Counted from the stretch's first letter, positions 11,326 through 23,900 are shown. The stretch is DNA of 64,000 nt from Cymbidium sinense (GCA_021442155.1 CM038216.1:92181666-92245665), one strand, 5' to 3'. Made by a program: numbers and translations. The notes: generated by a model from the letters alone, not told the origin.

Positions 11326-12457
11326 TTTTTTTTAAATTATGTAAATCGGTAGGTTTAGGTTTATTTAGTTTATCTTTTATTTCTTTGAGTTTATTTTATT
11401 TTTTATTTTTATTTATGATAATTTTTTATTTTTGTTTAGTTTAGCTTATTTATTTTAGACCTATTTATTTTAGTTTATGTTTTTTTTTTTTTTTTAGGTT
11501 TCAATTTATTTTTTGGTTGAGTTTTATTTTTATTTTATTTTTTGGGTTTATGTTTTATTTTTTATTTTTAGGTTTAGGTTTAGGTTTTTAATTTATTTTT
11601 TTAGATTTAGGTTTTAGGTTTTTATTTTATATTCATTTTTAGGTTTTATTTTTTAGTTAAGGTTTGGGTTTATTTTATTTCATTTAGTTTAGGTTTAGTT
11701 CATTTTAGTCTAGGTTTAGGTTTATTTTATTTTGTTTATTTTATTTTTATTTTAGGTTTAGGTTTTCTTTTTTAGTTTAGCATTTAGGTTTTATTTTTTA
11801 TTTATTTTTAGGTTTAGGTTTTTAGGTAGTTTTTATTTTATTATATCTTAGGTTTATTTATTTTTAGTTTTTATTTTATTTGGGTTTTTATTTTTCAGTT
11901 TAGTTTAGGTTTTTATTTATTTTATTTTAGTTTATTTTAATTTTTTATTTATTTTATTTTTAAGTTTAGGTTTATGTTTTAGTTTAGAATTTTATTTTAT
12001 TTAGGTTTAAGTATTTTTATTTATTTTATTTTTATGTTTTATTTAGTTTAGGTTTAGGTTTTAGGTTTTTAGGGTGTAGCATTTAGGGTTTAGGGTTTAG
12101 ACTTTTAGGGTTTAGGGTTAGGGTTTAGGGTTTTGGGTTTAAGGTTTAGTGTTTAATCTTTAGGGTTTAGAGTTTAGAGGGTTTAATGTTTAGGTTTTAG
12201 GGATTAGGGTTAGTTTAGGGTTAAGGGCTTAGGCTTTAGGGTTAGGATTTTTAAGGTTTAGGGTTTAGGGATAGTTTAAGGTTTAGGGTTTAGGGTTTAG
12301 CATTTAGGGTTTAAGGTTTAGGGTTAGGGTTAGGGTTTAGGGTTTACGATTTAGGGTTTAGGGTTTAGGTTTTATGGTTTAGGGTTTAAGGTTTTTTAGG
12401 GTTTAGGGTTAAGCATTTAGGTTTGTAGGTTTAGGGTTTAGGGTTTAGGGTTTAGGG
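11326..12457 (+). repeat. Array unit U9
   Basis: The linker variant AAATTATGTAAATCGGTAGG opens the unit. T-rich to about 12055, then TTTAGGG-rich. It shares rare variants with U22, such as GGTTTCAATTTATTTTTTGG and TTAGTTAAGGTTTGGG. No gene is seen. Confidence 0.8.
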
Positions 12458-13614
12458 TTTTTTTAAAAAAATTAAGTAATCTCGTAAGTTTATGTTTATT
12501 TAGTTTATTTTTTATTTATTTTAGTTTTTAATTATTTATTTTTATTTAGGCTTGTGTTTTATTTTTATTTAGTTTAGTTTATTTCTTTTAGGTTTATTTA
12601 TTTTAATTTAGGTTTTATTTTAGTTTATTTTTTAGGTTTAGGCTTAGGTTTATGTTTATTTTTTAGTTTATTTTTATTTTTATTTTATCTTTTAGGTTTA
12701 GGTTTTATTCTTTATTTTTAAGTTTAGGTTTAGGTTTATATTTTATTTTTTTAAGTTTAGGTTTTAGGTTTTTATTTTAGGTTTATTTTTATGTTTTATT
12801 TTATAGTTTAGGTTTAGGTTTATTTTTAATTTAGTTTATGTTTAGTTTATTTTAGATTTATGTTAAGGTTTAGGTTTAGGGTTTATTTATTTTAGTTTAG
12901 TTTATTTTAGTTCATGTTTAGGTTTATTTTATTTTGTTTATTTTAGATTAAGTTTTTTTTTTAGTTTGGTGTTCAAGTTTTATTTTTTATTTATTTATAT
13001 GTTTTTTAGGTTTATTTCATAGGTTTAGGTTTTTATTTAGTTTTTATTACATTTTATTTTAGGTTTATTTTATTTTTATTTTAAGTTTAGTTTTTATTTT
13101 ATTTAAGTTTTTATTTTTAGGCTTATTTTAGTTTTTAGTTTAGTTTAACTTTTTATTTATTTTATTTTAGTTTATTTTTTATTTTTTATTACATTTTATT
13201 TTATTTTTACATTTAAGTTTAGGTTATAGCTTAGGTTTTTATTTTATTTTATTTTATTTAGGTTGAATTTTTTTTATTTATTTTATTTTTAGCTTTTATT
13301 TAGTTTAGGTTTATGTTTTTAAGATTTTTAGGATTTAGGGTTTAGTGTTTATGGTTTGGGATTTAGGGTTTAGGGTTTAGGTTTGTAGGTTTTAGGGTTT
13401 AGGGTTTAAGGTTTAGGGTTTAGTGTTTTAGTGTTTTGGGTTTAAGGTTTAAGGTTTAGGGTTTAGGTTTTAAGGTTTTAAGGTTTTGGGTTTATGGTTT
13501 AGGGTTGTAGGTTTATGGTTCAGGGTTTAGGGTTTAAGGTTAGTTTTACGGTTTAGGGTTTAGGGTTATGGTTGTTCTTTTATTTATTTATTTATTTATT
13601 TATTTATTATTTAT
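12458..13614 (+). repeat. Array unit U10
   Basis: The linker variant AATTAAGTAATCTCGTAAG (AATCT instead of AACT) is shared with U23. T-rich to about 13315, TTTAGGG-rich to 13575, then a short (TTTA)n run. No gene is seen. Confidence 0.8.
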
Positions 13615-15052
13615 TTTTTTTAAATTAAGTAAACTTGTAGGCTTAGGTTTATTTAGTTTATTTTTTATTTATTTTAGTTTATTTTATATTTTATTTTTAT
13701 TTAGGTTTTTTATTTTTATTTAGTTTAGCTTATTTATTTTATGTTTATTTATTTTAGTTTAGGTTTTTTATTTTAATTAATTAATTTATTTATTTTTATG
13801 CTTTATTTTTTGTTTATTTTTTAGCATTAAGTTTTTATTTTATTTTATTTTAGGTTTATTTTAGTTTTATTTTAGGTTTAGTTTTTAATTTATTTAAGTT
13901 TTTTTATTTTTTTTTAGTTTAGTTTAGGTTTTTATTTATTTAATTTTAGTTTATATTATTTATTTTATTTTCTTTTTAGGTTAAGGTTTAGGTTTTAGTT
14001 TATGTTTTTATTTTATTTATTTTATTTTATTTTGGTTTAGGTTTATTTATTTATTTTATTTTTAAGTTTTATTTTGTTTAGGTTTAGCTTATTAGCTTTT
14101 TAGAATTTAGTGTTTAGGGTTAGTTTAGGGTTTAGGGTTTAATGGCTTTTTTGGGATTTAGTGTCAAGGTTTTACGGTTTATGGTTTAGGGTTTAACATT
14201 TTAGGGTTTTCGGTTTAGGGTTTTGGGTTTTTCAGATTTAGGGTTTACGGTTTAGGGAGGGTTTAAGTTTTTGGTTTAGGGTTTTTTTTAATAGAGAACA
14301 AATTTAGATTCAACACTTCTACTTTTCAATTTCATCAATCAAGTAACACACCAAGTTTTCTAAGACACAAGTGAGGACATAGATAATAAATGAGCATGCA
14401 TTGAGCAAATCAAAACCCCCAAAAAACTAGAACCGTCTCCACTGTAAAGACACAGTTCAATAAGCAGCAGATCGAATCGATCGTTCTTCAGTTTCTCTAG
14501 TTCCCATCATAACCACCCAGCCTCTCGAGTAGCAAGATCCACCATCATATCCCCGATCTCTCCCTCCGCCACCACCACGGCTATAACCTCCGTCACTCCT
14601 CCCACCTCCATAACCACCACTGCTCCGGTCACCACCTCCATATCCACCAGCACCTCCAGATCCCCCACCACCACTAAGATAACCGACGCCTCTGCCTCTA
14701 CCTCCACCGCTAGATCTAGACTAAGCCTGGTTTACGGTGACGTTCCTGCCATCAAGGTTCTGCCCATTCTTAAGGTTTATGTTTAGGTTTATTAGGTTTT
14801 AGGGTTTAGGTTTATTTTTAATTTATTTAGTTACTTTAAGTTTAGGTTTAGGATTTAGGGTTTAGCGTTTAGGGTATGGGGTTAGGGTTTATGATTTAGG
14901 GATTAGGGTTTATGGTTTAGGGTTTTAGGGTTTATGATTTTAGGGTTTAGGGTTTAGGGTTAGGGTTTAGGGTTTTTTAGGGTTTATGGTTAAGGGTTTA
15001 GGGTTTACAGTTTAGGATTTAGGGTTTATGGCTTTTTAATTTTTAATTTTTA
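13615..15052 (+). repeat. Array unit U11, carrying GRP3
   Basis: A linker box (TTAAATTAAGTAAACTTG) opens the unit, followed by a shortened T-rich domain and TTTAGGG-rich sequence (14095-14282). GRP fragment 3 and more TTTAGGG-rich sequence follow. It is the counterpart of U24 in block II. Confidence 0.8.
14283..14774 (-). pseudogene. GRP3: glycine-rich RNA-binding protein gene fragment, best-preserved 5' end
   Basis: Read on the minus strand from 14768, the frame gives NGQNLDGRNVTVNQA, a stop, then SRSSGGGGRGGGY. This is the junction between the RRM and the glycine-rich domain of GRP7-like proteins. After a one-base slip the Gly-rich part continues as GGGDRSSGGYGGG, GYSRGGGGGRDRGYDGGS and SRG before another shift spoils the WRN end. 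The 3' UTR extends to 14283 with the CTATTAAAAAAA end. A second open frame at 14507-14707 on the same strand is out of register and is not the real one. The 5' half of the gene (start codon, RNP motifs) is absent, as in all six copies. Confidence 0.84.
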
Positions 15053-16000
15053 TTTTTTTAATTAAGTAAGCCAATAGGTTTATGTTTATTAAGTTTATTT
15101 ATTTAATTTCTAATTTAATTTAGTTTATTTTATTTTTTATTTTTATTTAGGTACATATATATATTTATTTAATTTAGTTTATTTATTTTAGGTTAATTTA
15201 TTTTAGTTTTGGTTTTTTATTTTAGTTTATTTTTTTAGGTTTAAGTTTAGGTTTAAGTTTATTTTTTTAGTTGAGTTTTTTTTTATTTTATTTTTAAGGT
15301 TTAGGTTTTATTTCTTATTTTTAGGCTTAGGTTTAGGTTTTTATTTTATTTTTTTAGCTTTCAATTTTAGGTTTTTATTTTAAGTTTACTTCTAGGTTTT
15401 ATTTTTAGTTTTGGCTTAGGTTTATTTTTAGTTTATTTTATTTTATTTAGTTTAGGTTTAGCTTTAGGTTTAGTTTATTTTAGGTTCAGGCTTTATTTAT
15501 TTTAGTTTAGTTTATTTTAGATTATGTCTAGATTTATTTTATTTTTATTTTAGGTTTAGGTTTTTTTAGCTTAGAGTTTAGGTTTTATTTTTAATTTATA
15601 TTTAGGTTTATTTTTTAGGTTTAGGTTTCTATTTAGTTTTTATTTTATTTTATTTTATTTTTATTTTACATTTAGTTTTTATTTTATTTAGGTTTTTTAT
15701 TTTTAGGTTTGCTTTATTTTATAGTTTAGTTTAGGTTTTTATTTATTTTATTTTAGTTTATTTTATTTTATTTTTAGGTTTAGGTTTTGGTTTTAGTTTA
15801 GATTTTTATTTTATTTTATTTTTTATTTTATGTAGGTTTAGTTTATTTATATATTTTATTTTTAGGTTTTATTTTTTTGGTTTAGCTTTTTAGGTTTTAT
15901 GGATTTAGGGTTTAGGGTTAGAGGTTAGGGTTTAGGCTTTAGGCTTTAGGGTTTTGGGTTTTTACAATTTAGGGTTCAGAGTTAGCTTAGGGTTTAGGGG
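15053..16000 (+). repeat. Array unit U12
   Basis: A linker box (AATTAAGTAAGCCAATAGG) opens the unit. T-rich to about 15885, then a short TTTAGGG-rich domain. No gene is seen. Confidence 0.78.
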
Positions 16001-17296
16001 TTTTCTTTTTTAATTAAGTAAACCAGTAAGTTTATGTTTATTTACTTTATTTAGCTTATTTATTTATTTATTTTAGTATTTTTATTTTTTCTTTTAAATT
16101 ATGTTTAATTTTTATTTTTATTTAGTCTACTTTATTTATTTCAATTTAAGTTTTTTATTTTAGTTTATTTTTATGTTTAGGTTTAGGTTTAGGTTTTAGC
16201 TGAGTTTTATTTTTTTTACTTTTTAGGTTAATGTTTTATTTTTTATTTTTACGTTCAGGTTTAGGTTTTTATTTTATTTTTTTAGGTTTAGGTTTTAGGT
16301 TTTTATTTTAGGTTAATTTTTAGGTTTTATTTTTTAGTTTAGATTCAAGTTTATTTTTAGTTTATTTTATTTAATTTAGTTTAGGTTTATGTTTAGGTTT
16401 AGTTTACTTAAGGTTTAGGTTTGGGTTTTATTTATTTTAGTTTAGATTTATGTTTATTTTATTTAGTTTATTTTATTTTTATTTCAGGTTTACCTTTTTT
16501 TTAGTTTAGTGTTTAGGTTTTATTTTTTATTTAATTTTAGGTTTTATTTTTATGTTTAAGTTTTTATTTAGTTTTTATTTTATTTTATTTTAGGCTTATT
16601 TCATTTTTATTTTATGTTTAGTTTTTATTTTATTTAGTTGTATGTTTTTAGGTTTATAATATATTTTTTAGTTTATTTTAGGTTATTATTTATTTTATTT
16701 CTATTAGTTTATTTTGTTTTATTTTTTGGTTTAGGTTTAGTGTTTAGTTTATGTTTTAATTTTATTATATTTTTTATTTTATTTAGGTTTAAGTTTCTTT
16801 TTTAGGTTTTATATAGTTTAGGTTTAGGTTTTTAGGGTTTAGGGTTTATGGTTTATAATTTAGGGATAAGGCTTTTAGGGTTTGGGGTTTTAAGGTTTAG
16901 GGTTTAGGGTTTAGGGTTAGGGTTTAGGGTTTAGATTTTAGGGTTTAGTGTTTAGGCCTTAGGGTTTAGGGTTTTAGGTTTTAGGGTTTAGGGTTTAGGG
17001 TTAGCTTAGGGTTTAGGGTTAGTTTAGGGTTTAGTGTTTAAGGTTTAAGGTTTTGGCTTTTGGGTTTAGGGTTTTTAGGGTTTAGGGTTTAAGGTCTAGG
17101 GTTAGTTTAGGGTTTAAGGTTAGGATTTTGGGTTTAGGGTTTAGAGTTTAGGGTTTAAGGTTTAAGGTTTAGGGTTTTGGGTCTAGGTTTTAAGATTTAT
17201 GGTTTAATGTTTAGGGTTTAGTCTTTATTTTTTTATTTTTTTTATTTTTTGGGTTTTGGGTTTATGGTTTATGGTTTAGGATTTAGTGTTTATAGT
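16001..17296 (+). repeat. Array unit U13
   Basis: A linker box (TTAATTAAGTAAACCAGTAAG) opens the unit. T-rich to about 16830, then a long TTTAGGG-rich domain to 17296. No gene is seen. Confidence 0.78.
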
Positions 17297-17904
17297 TTTT
17301 TCTTCTTTAAAATTAAGTAAACTCGTAGGTTTAGGTTTATTTAGTTCATTTAGTTTATTTTTTCTTTATTTAAGTTTAATTTAATTTGTATTTTTAGTTA
17401 GGATTATTTTTTATATTTATTTAGTTTAGTCCATTTATTTTAAGTTTATTTATTTTAATTTAGGTTTTTTATTTTAGTTTATTTTTTAGGTTTATGTTTA
17501 GGTTTAGGTTTATTTTTTAGTTGAGTTTTATTTTTATTTTATTTTTTAGGTTTATGTTTTATTTTTTATTTTTAGGTTTAGATTTACGTTTTTATTTATT
17601 TATTTAGGTTTAGGTTTTAAGTTTTTATTTTAGGTTTATTTTTAGATTTTCTTTTTAAGTTTAGGCTTAGATTTATTTTTAGTTTAATTTATTTTATTTA
17701 GTTTAGGTTCAAGTTTAGGTATAGTTTAGTTTAGGTTTAGGTTTAAGTTTTATTTATTTTAGTTTAGTTTATTTAGTCTAGGTATAGGTTTATTTTATTC
17801 TTAATTTATGTTTAGGCTTTTTTTAGTTTAGAGTTTAGGTTTAATTTTTTAATTATTTTTTAGGTTTTATTTTTAGGTTTATTGTTTAGGTTTAGGTCTT
17901 TATT
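17297..17904 (+). repeat. Array unit U14, truncated by gypsy element E1
   Basis: A linker box (TTTAAAATTAAGTAAACTCG) and a T-rich domain run to about 17904. Inside the T-rich domain the sequence switches without warning to gypsy protease coding sequence. The TTTAGGG-rich half of this unit is absent. Confidence 0.78.
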
Positions 17905-18430
17905 TAGTTACATTCAGCTATGAAGACTTACCCTTAGGGACAACCGAGCACAAATGCCTCTTTACATTACAATGGATGTTGGTAGATACAGGATATCTAG
18001 AGTTTTGGTTGACCCAGGTGTATCAGTCAACATTATGAGTCTAAGAACCATTGCCTACTTTAGGTTCGACATCTCCAAACTCCAAAAAGAAAGGATGATG
18101 TTGAGAGGATTTAATGAACAAGGCGAGAGGGCCTTGTGGTGTTTATTTTTGGATGTATGGCAGGGGGTGGCGGGACACCACGCAGATCATAGGGGGTAGT
18201 TTTTGAGGTGATCGGGTACAACATTGAGGTATGATGTACTATCTCGAAAGATAGAAGCATCTCCCTACAATGGACCTAATCACGTAATAAGGACTTCTAA
18301 GGCATGATGGGTCTTTGAATGTACCAAATATTTTCCCCTTACTTTACATGGATGAATAAAGAAGAGTTTATATTAAACCAAGTTCCTAAGTTCCTATGGA
18401 GGTAAGCCTCTATAGTTAATTACATCTTAG
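17905..18430 (+). pseudogene. E1 protease region of a Ty3/gypsy retrotransposon
   Basis: An open piece at 17954-18199 reads MPLYITMDVG, YRISRVLVDPGVSVNIMSL and MLRGFNEQGERAL. This is the retropepsin-like aspartic protease region of plant Ty3/gypsy polyproteins, which cleaves the polyprotein. The catalytic triplet is D-P-G (Asp codon at 18011) rather than the canonical D-T/S-G. Copy E3 has the same triplet at about 56576, so it may be a trait of this family. Frameshifts after 18150 break the rest. Down to about 18425 (CTTTACATGGATGAATAAAG, GTTAATTACATCTTAGG) it matches E3 at 56860-56970, and then the two diverge. Gag is missing because the array begins directly upstream. Confidence 0.8.
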
Positions 18431-19620
18431 GAAATGAAATTTCATAAGAATTCTCTCGATTAAAGTAGACAATTATCATCTCCAAAGATTTCAAGGTTAG
18501 ACTATCAAATGATTGGTTGTATTTGGAAAATCAATTGGGAAAGTTCAAGAAGAAGAATTTCTTTTGGAATCCAAATGAAATAAGTAGGAAATGCTCATGA
18601 TACTAGGAAGCCTAGAGAGCATTCCAATCTATTCTATGGTTGGGCTTTATAATTTTGAAGTTGAGGAGATTTATATGGTTTTAGCTAAAATTTAATTAGA
18701 TTACTAAGGCTTATAATCCACCAACACAAGGTTGTGGGAATGCCTAAGAGGTAAGGATTTATGCTAGTAGCCTGAAGGAAATAGCTATATTGGATCCTAA
18801 ATCTAGGGAGCTTTAGTACGAGCTAAAGCATGACCTAATCTAAGCGACAGGTGGACATAAGGGTTTACCTCCATATGATAGAATAAATTGTCCAACTAAC
18901 TCCTCCTACGATTTTAAAACCATGTAGTCCGTCCTTATGAAATGCAAGGTAACTAGGGTAGTTATTTAATTAGAAAGAGACTAAAGTCCCAAACACACTC
19001 CCTAAGAGACTAGAGCATGAGTGGTATGAGCATATGAATTAATCTATAGATGCAAAATCATTTCAAATTTTATTTTATTTTTGACACATTAATTTGAGAG
19101 AGGCTATAGGATTTCTTATGCCTAAATGCATGATGAAATAGGTTATGGGTCAAATCAGCTAGAAGAAGGTGCTCTCCACCAAAGGGATTCCCTCACAGGT
19201 CAAGCATTCCTTTATCGTGCAAGGATGGAGATTCTTCATGTTCAATAGAGAAAGAATATGCATGCATGATGTGAAACATACAACCATACAACTAAGGGGA
19301 TGCTAATTCTTTTAATTATCTTATTTATGTCTTAGGCTTTATGATGAGGTTATGAGTTGTTTAAAATTTAGTTATGAGTGATTAGTTGAGTAGAAAAGTT
19401 ATTTTTATCCTAATAGCCTAATCGTATCCAAGCCGCACATTAAAGCATCAATCATTTAAGAAATTATGAAAAGCATGCCATCCTAATGCACAATGTAAAC
19501 ATAAAATCAAACAATATATAAACTATCATAAAAGAATAAAAGGCCGGTGCAGTCTTGTCTCACGTAAAACCAGAAGAGAGAAAAGATGAGTAGCTGAGCT
19601 CTACCTTTATAAAACCTAGA
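18431..19620. other. Unassigned sequence at the left of the insert in E1
   Basis: This 1.2-kb stretch is not array-like, has no open frame of note and has no counterpart in E3. A TTTTATTTTATTTTTGACAC patch occurs near 19065. It may be decayed linker sequence of E1 or the left end of the inserted element. I recognise no family. Confidence 0.35.
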
Positions 19621-22600
19621 ATATGAAAGAATAACTATAATTGTATTAAATGCTATTGTGGTCTTCTTTCTTTATATCACCATTTCTGATTCGGTTCCTT
19701 CTTTGATTTGGATGATGTTTGCTTCAAAGGTATCATACGGCACCCCAGGACAAAGCCTTCTTACCACTACTCATCCTAATCCCCATAGCACTGATCCTAA
19801 TTCCTATTAGAAAAATTGCATTTATGTTTGAAAAGCAAATCTATACACCTGCAAAATAGAGGTTAGCTAAACATACATATAATCCCAAGCAATTTTATTT
19901 ATAATTTAGACTTAGCAACCTACACATGGGTAACTAAGCCCGCCTGTCCTAACTTGGATTATGCTTAAGGATTAAAGTAACCTACAAAAAGAGCATTCAC
20001 ATTTAAGTATCCCTTAAGCACAATCTCTTGCAGAAAATATGATTAAGATAATATTGGCCTATCATCCAGTCTATAAAGCATACACCCTAACATCTAATCT
20101 AAGATAATACATTATAAAACAAAATATACATCACATCATACATCATCCTAACTTAGAGCAAGAAGGGGTGACTTAATTCTAATGTGTGTATTAAGGCTTG
20201 TGTGGTAAGTCTTGTTAGGCATTAGTGTTGTATTTTCTAAGTGTATAAGGATTCAATTTAACATGAAAGGTTGATTTCACCTGAAGTAGTTTAATTGATT
20301 TGAGAATTTTAATTTGTATTTTTTTTTCATTTGATTACACTTAGCAACTAAGTGTTATAAAGAGAGGAAAAGAGGATTGCCCTCTTTCATCCCTACATTA
20401 AGTAACTTTCTAAAGTATATTAATTTGATTTAGTTCTCTTTAGTGAATGACTTATTAAATGATTTATTTAATCCTAAGTTTAGGTTGACTTTAAATAATC
20501 CTATTCAAAATGAAAGGCATCTTAAGATTAATTTAATTCAATTACTACCACATGGCATATATTAATTCATTCCTTTCCATCCTATGTAACATGCATATGA
20601 TTTATTCCTAAGTGTATCTATACATGCAACATATTTTAGCACATTTAAATGATGAATGTAGGTGTATGTTTAGAATTTATGTTTTATTTGATTGAATTAT
20701 TTAAACATATTAATTTAAAACTTTATCCAATTTCTTATACAAAAAGGACATAAGAATGAAAGTAAATACATGTGTCATTATTAAAGCGGGAAGTGAGGTA
20801 ATCAAATGACCTCCTTGGGCTAGCTAAAGCTCATTATTCTCGGGATGTCCAGACTATATTACCATTTGCATTCAAACATATGTAAAGTCATATACATGAA
20901 CATAGGAAGTAAGCTCCAAATCATATTGCTAATTAATTCAATCACTTAGTCAATTATTAATGCATGCAATTTTAATGTAAAATGGTATTTTCAATCACTA
21001 ATCCCATATACATATACATGTACAAAGATATAAGCAAGTACTTGTCATTATTAAACCAAGGAAGTGAGGTAATCAAATTACCATCTTGGGGCTAACTAAA
21101 AGCCTCAGATTCACAGGATGTCGGACAATATACTTGCTTTCCTTGGACACACATGGATGTATACATAAATGGAAAGAAAATCATGCAAAGATTATATTTT
21201 TTTTTTATTGAATCATTTATATATATGAATTAAAGTTCTATCCAAATTCTAATGTTAAAATACATAAGAATGAAATTAAATGGGTATGTGCCATTGTTAA
21301 ACTAAGGAAGTGAGGTAATCAAATGACTTCCTTGGGGCTAGCTAAAGCCTCATGTTCCCGGGATGTCCAGACTATATACTCATTACCATTAAATCTTTTA
21401 TAAATCAACACATGAAAATCGGAAAGAGAACTCAACATTCATATGCTTAAGCTATGTGCACATGCATTTCTTATGTATTTATAACTTGCATCATAACACA
21501 TATTATTATTCTTTTATAAGCTTTTGAAAAATACATTTGGATTTAATAGTGATAATAGCCATGCATATATTAAATTAAATCAACACATGTAAGCTTACAT
21601 AAAGGAAATCCATTATCTTTTACTTGATTTTGAAATGATGGATGCATGAATTCAAATGAGATACCAAATTTAACATGATTGGAAAGAGGACAATCAAATA
21701 TAAGCATGTGATTCATTCAACCAAACTAGTTCTTAAGGACAATCAAATTAAATAAGATTATTTAAAGCAAACTAAAGCTTCTTTATTAATTAAGTTTTGG
21801 ATTTGATTTTATTTAAAGAGGAGAAGAGAAATCATTACTTGCTATTTTAGACCCATCACACATTAGTGATTTGATTTAATTTAAGGAAATGTAATTAAGA
21901 TGATTTTATGGGTTGATTAAGTTAAACCCTTAATGGGTTAATTAAATTGAAGCCTTAATTAGATGAATTAATTACCCTTACCTATGTCACCTTAAAGTAA
22001 TTAACTAAATATTTATGAGCTGACATGATATGCATGGAAAATAAACTTGCATTGATCTTAGGAAATGAAAGGGGCCTAATGCAGTTGGCTCAAGATAAAT
22101 AGTTAATTAGATTAAGGGACTTAATTAATTACTTTTATGATTTTCCCACAAATGTGGACTAACCATAATTTCATTAAACTCCTTTAGGTTATTAAAAACA
22201 TAAAGAACTACTGCATGATTTAATTAATTAAGGTCTAATGTGATTATGATTTCAATTTGATTAAGTGATTTAATTAATTTGCTAAATCTTAATTAATTTC
22301 ATTTTAAAAAAGGGTGAAATGAACTTAGGGAAAGGGGTCCCAACCCTATTCCTTAGTTCACATACTATTGAATAATGATTAATAAACTTAATTAATTAAT
22401 TTATTACTATTCATGGGATTAATTAATCATTAATTAACTTAAAAGAGTAGTTAAAGTTTAATTAGTCAATTTTCCAAATTAAGTGAGCAATAAATCCTAA
22501 GAAAATCATGGGAGGAATAAGTCATCCCATTAAATTAACCCACAAAAATTAGGATTAATTGCTCAGGTAATTAAGGGGTAATTAAGCTAAATAATTTTGT

Positions 22601-22760
22601 AATTAAATATTAATTACTATTCAAAATTAGATAAGATCATTTTTAATTAATTTTCCTCTGAAATAATTTTAAAATAACTATTTATTTGCATTTTTTATTT
22701 CTCTATGATTTTTTAATAATTTTTAGAAGTTTCACCCATTAAAAATGATTAATTAATAAT
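19621..22760. repeat. AT-rich noncoding inserted element (LTR-like)
   Basis: No coding potential is seen. The stretch contains three spaced copies of an approximately 90-base motif (20773-20861, 21044-21134, 21288-21380). From about 21750 it is dominated by TTAATTAA-type palindromic runs. It lies between the E1 protease and reverse transcriptase, where copy E3 has nothing comparable. Long noncoding, internally repetitive sequence is typical of LTRs or untranslated regions of large plant gypsy elements, but I could not define both ends. Confidence 0.5.
20773..21380. repeat. Spaced tandem repeat, three copies of a ~90-base motif
   Basis: Each copy runs from a TCATTATTAAA-like start through GAAGTGAGGTAATCAAAT, CTTGGGGCTAGCTAAAGC and GGGATGTCCAGACTATAT. 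Copy starts are about 271 and 244 bases apart. The third copy is closest to the consensus and the second is most diverged (GGATGTCGGACAATATAC). Confidence 0.85.
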
Positions 22761-23900
22761 AATTAAAGCCTAATCCTATTGACACCATGTGGCACGCTGA
22801 TGTGGTACGCTTTCCATGTGGTTCCATGGGGTTGGCTACTTAAAACTTATCCAACTTAGTGCCTTTGTGGCGGCGGCGGACATGCTTTCCCGTATTTCAT
22901 CTGATTTAAGATTGGATGGCTATGATTAATCCCATAACTTAATAGGATTAAATCAGATTGATCTAGCAGATCTAATCACGATTGTCTATTCCGATCAAGC
23001 AAAATGGATAGTGTGTGATCTAATGTCACGTGAGTGAAGGAGAATGGAGTCCATCCGCCATTGCTCACTTGATTTGAGCTTACCCAAGCTCAAATCAACT
23101 CCAAAAGGATCCCACACTCTCATGACATCAATCAGAGGGGATCTAATGGTCAAGATCACATGAGATGCAAGTTTTCTTCAAAAAGGTCCAACCCATTTTT
23201 ACCTAAATATTGAATTTGGAAGCATAGCTCAAGACCAGTGGCTCAAATAATTAAGGAAGCTTCATCTAGTTGAGAAGAAGCCCTATTAAGTAGTAATTGG
23301 ATCAAAACTTTGAATTTCACTCAGAAGGCCACAAACTGATGATTTGGAGCTCAACTTTGATCAAAGTCCCACCTCCAATGCTCAGGAAGCTTGGGAGATG
23401 ATTCATTCTAGCTCGATGAGGCATAGGGGAGGTGCATGCAAAGTTAATTTGAGTTTGATGGAGAAATGGGTATGTTAGGTCAGAAATGGGAGTTTCTTAT
23501 TTTGGGATGTACGTGAATGGTATTTTTTGATCGAGGAATAGGTTTGGGAGCTTAGGGAATGGCTCTAGCAGCTCATCTTGAGTATCTAGAGCTCTGAAGA
23601 ATGATTTTTATGTGTGTTTGAGTGGACATGAGGTGGTGTATACCCCCCTTCATCTTGACTGGATGGTGAGATCAGGTTTGGCTTCTAATGACCATCCAAT
23701 GATCTCACAGAGTCTTGGTTGGCAGGGAGGAGGTGAGTTGGCTCTGCCTGGTTGGTTGAAGGTGTGGAGGTGGCTGCCAAGGAGGAATCATGGGTGTCCT
23801 ATGGGTTTCAAATTCTTCAATGGGGATGATGAGGTGATTTCACCTCCCATGGGTCATGGCCAATCCAACTACCCCTTGGATTAGGTTGGGCAGTTTCCTA
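22761..23900. other. Moderate-GC noncoding part of the insert
   Basis: Base composition rises here, with a GGCGGCGGCGG patch near 22871 and repeated CATGTGG/GATGTGG words at 22788-22825. A 90-codon open frame at 23612-23884 shows no recognisable domain and I treat it as chance. No array or gypsy coding sequence is seen. Confidence 0.4.

Larger units (their letters stand above)
1..17904 (+). repeat. Telomere-like higher-order array, block I
   Basis: The block is a degenerate array of the plant telomere heptamer TTTAGGG, always with the G-rich strand as plus. It alternates between TTTAGGG-rich stretches and longer T-rich stretches built on TTTTATTTAGGTTTA. A linker box recurs near 167, 1251, 2279, 4297, 5397, 7572, 8270, 9739, 11326, 12458, 13615, 15053, 16001 and 17297. 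It consists of a T-run, an A-run and then roughly AATTAAGTAAACTGGTAGG. Boxes are about 0.7-1.6 kb apart, or about 1.0-1.2 kb in most units once inserted passengers are subtracted. The heptamers are too mutated for a chromosome end, so this is an interstitial or satellite array. The plus strand has almost no C outside the passengers. Confidence 0.92.

Noticed and set aside
20770..21390. A CRISPR-like array
   Set aside because: Only three imperfect 90-base copies with AT-rich spacers of unequal length in an evidently plant sequence.
23612..23884. A 90-codon plus-strand open frame starting MCLSGHEV
   Set aside because: No recognisable motif, no supporting neighbour, and it lies in repetitive noncoding insert sequence.
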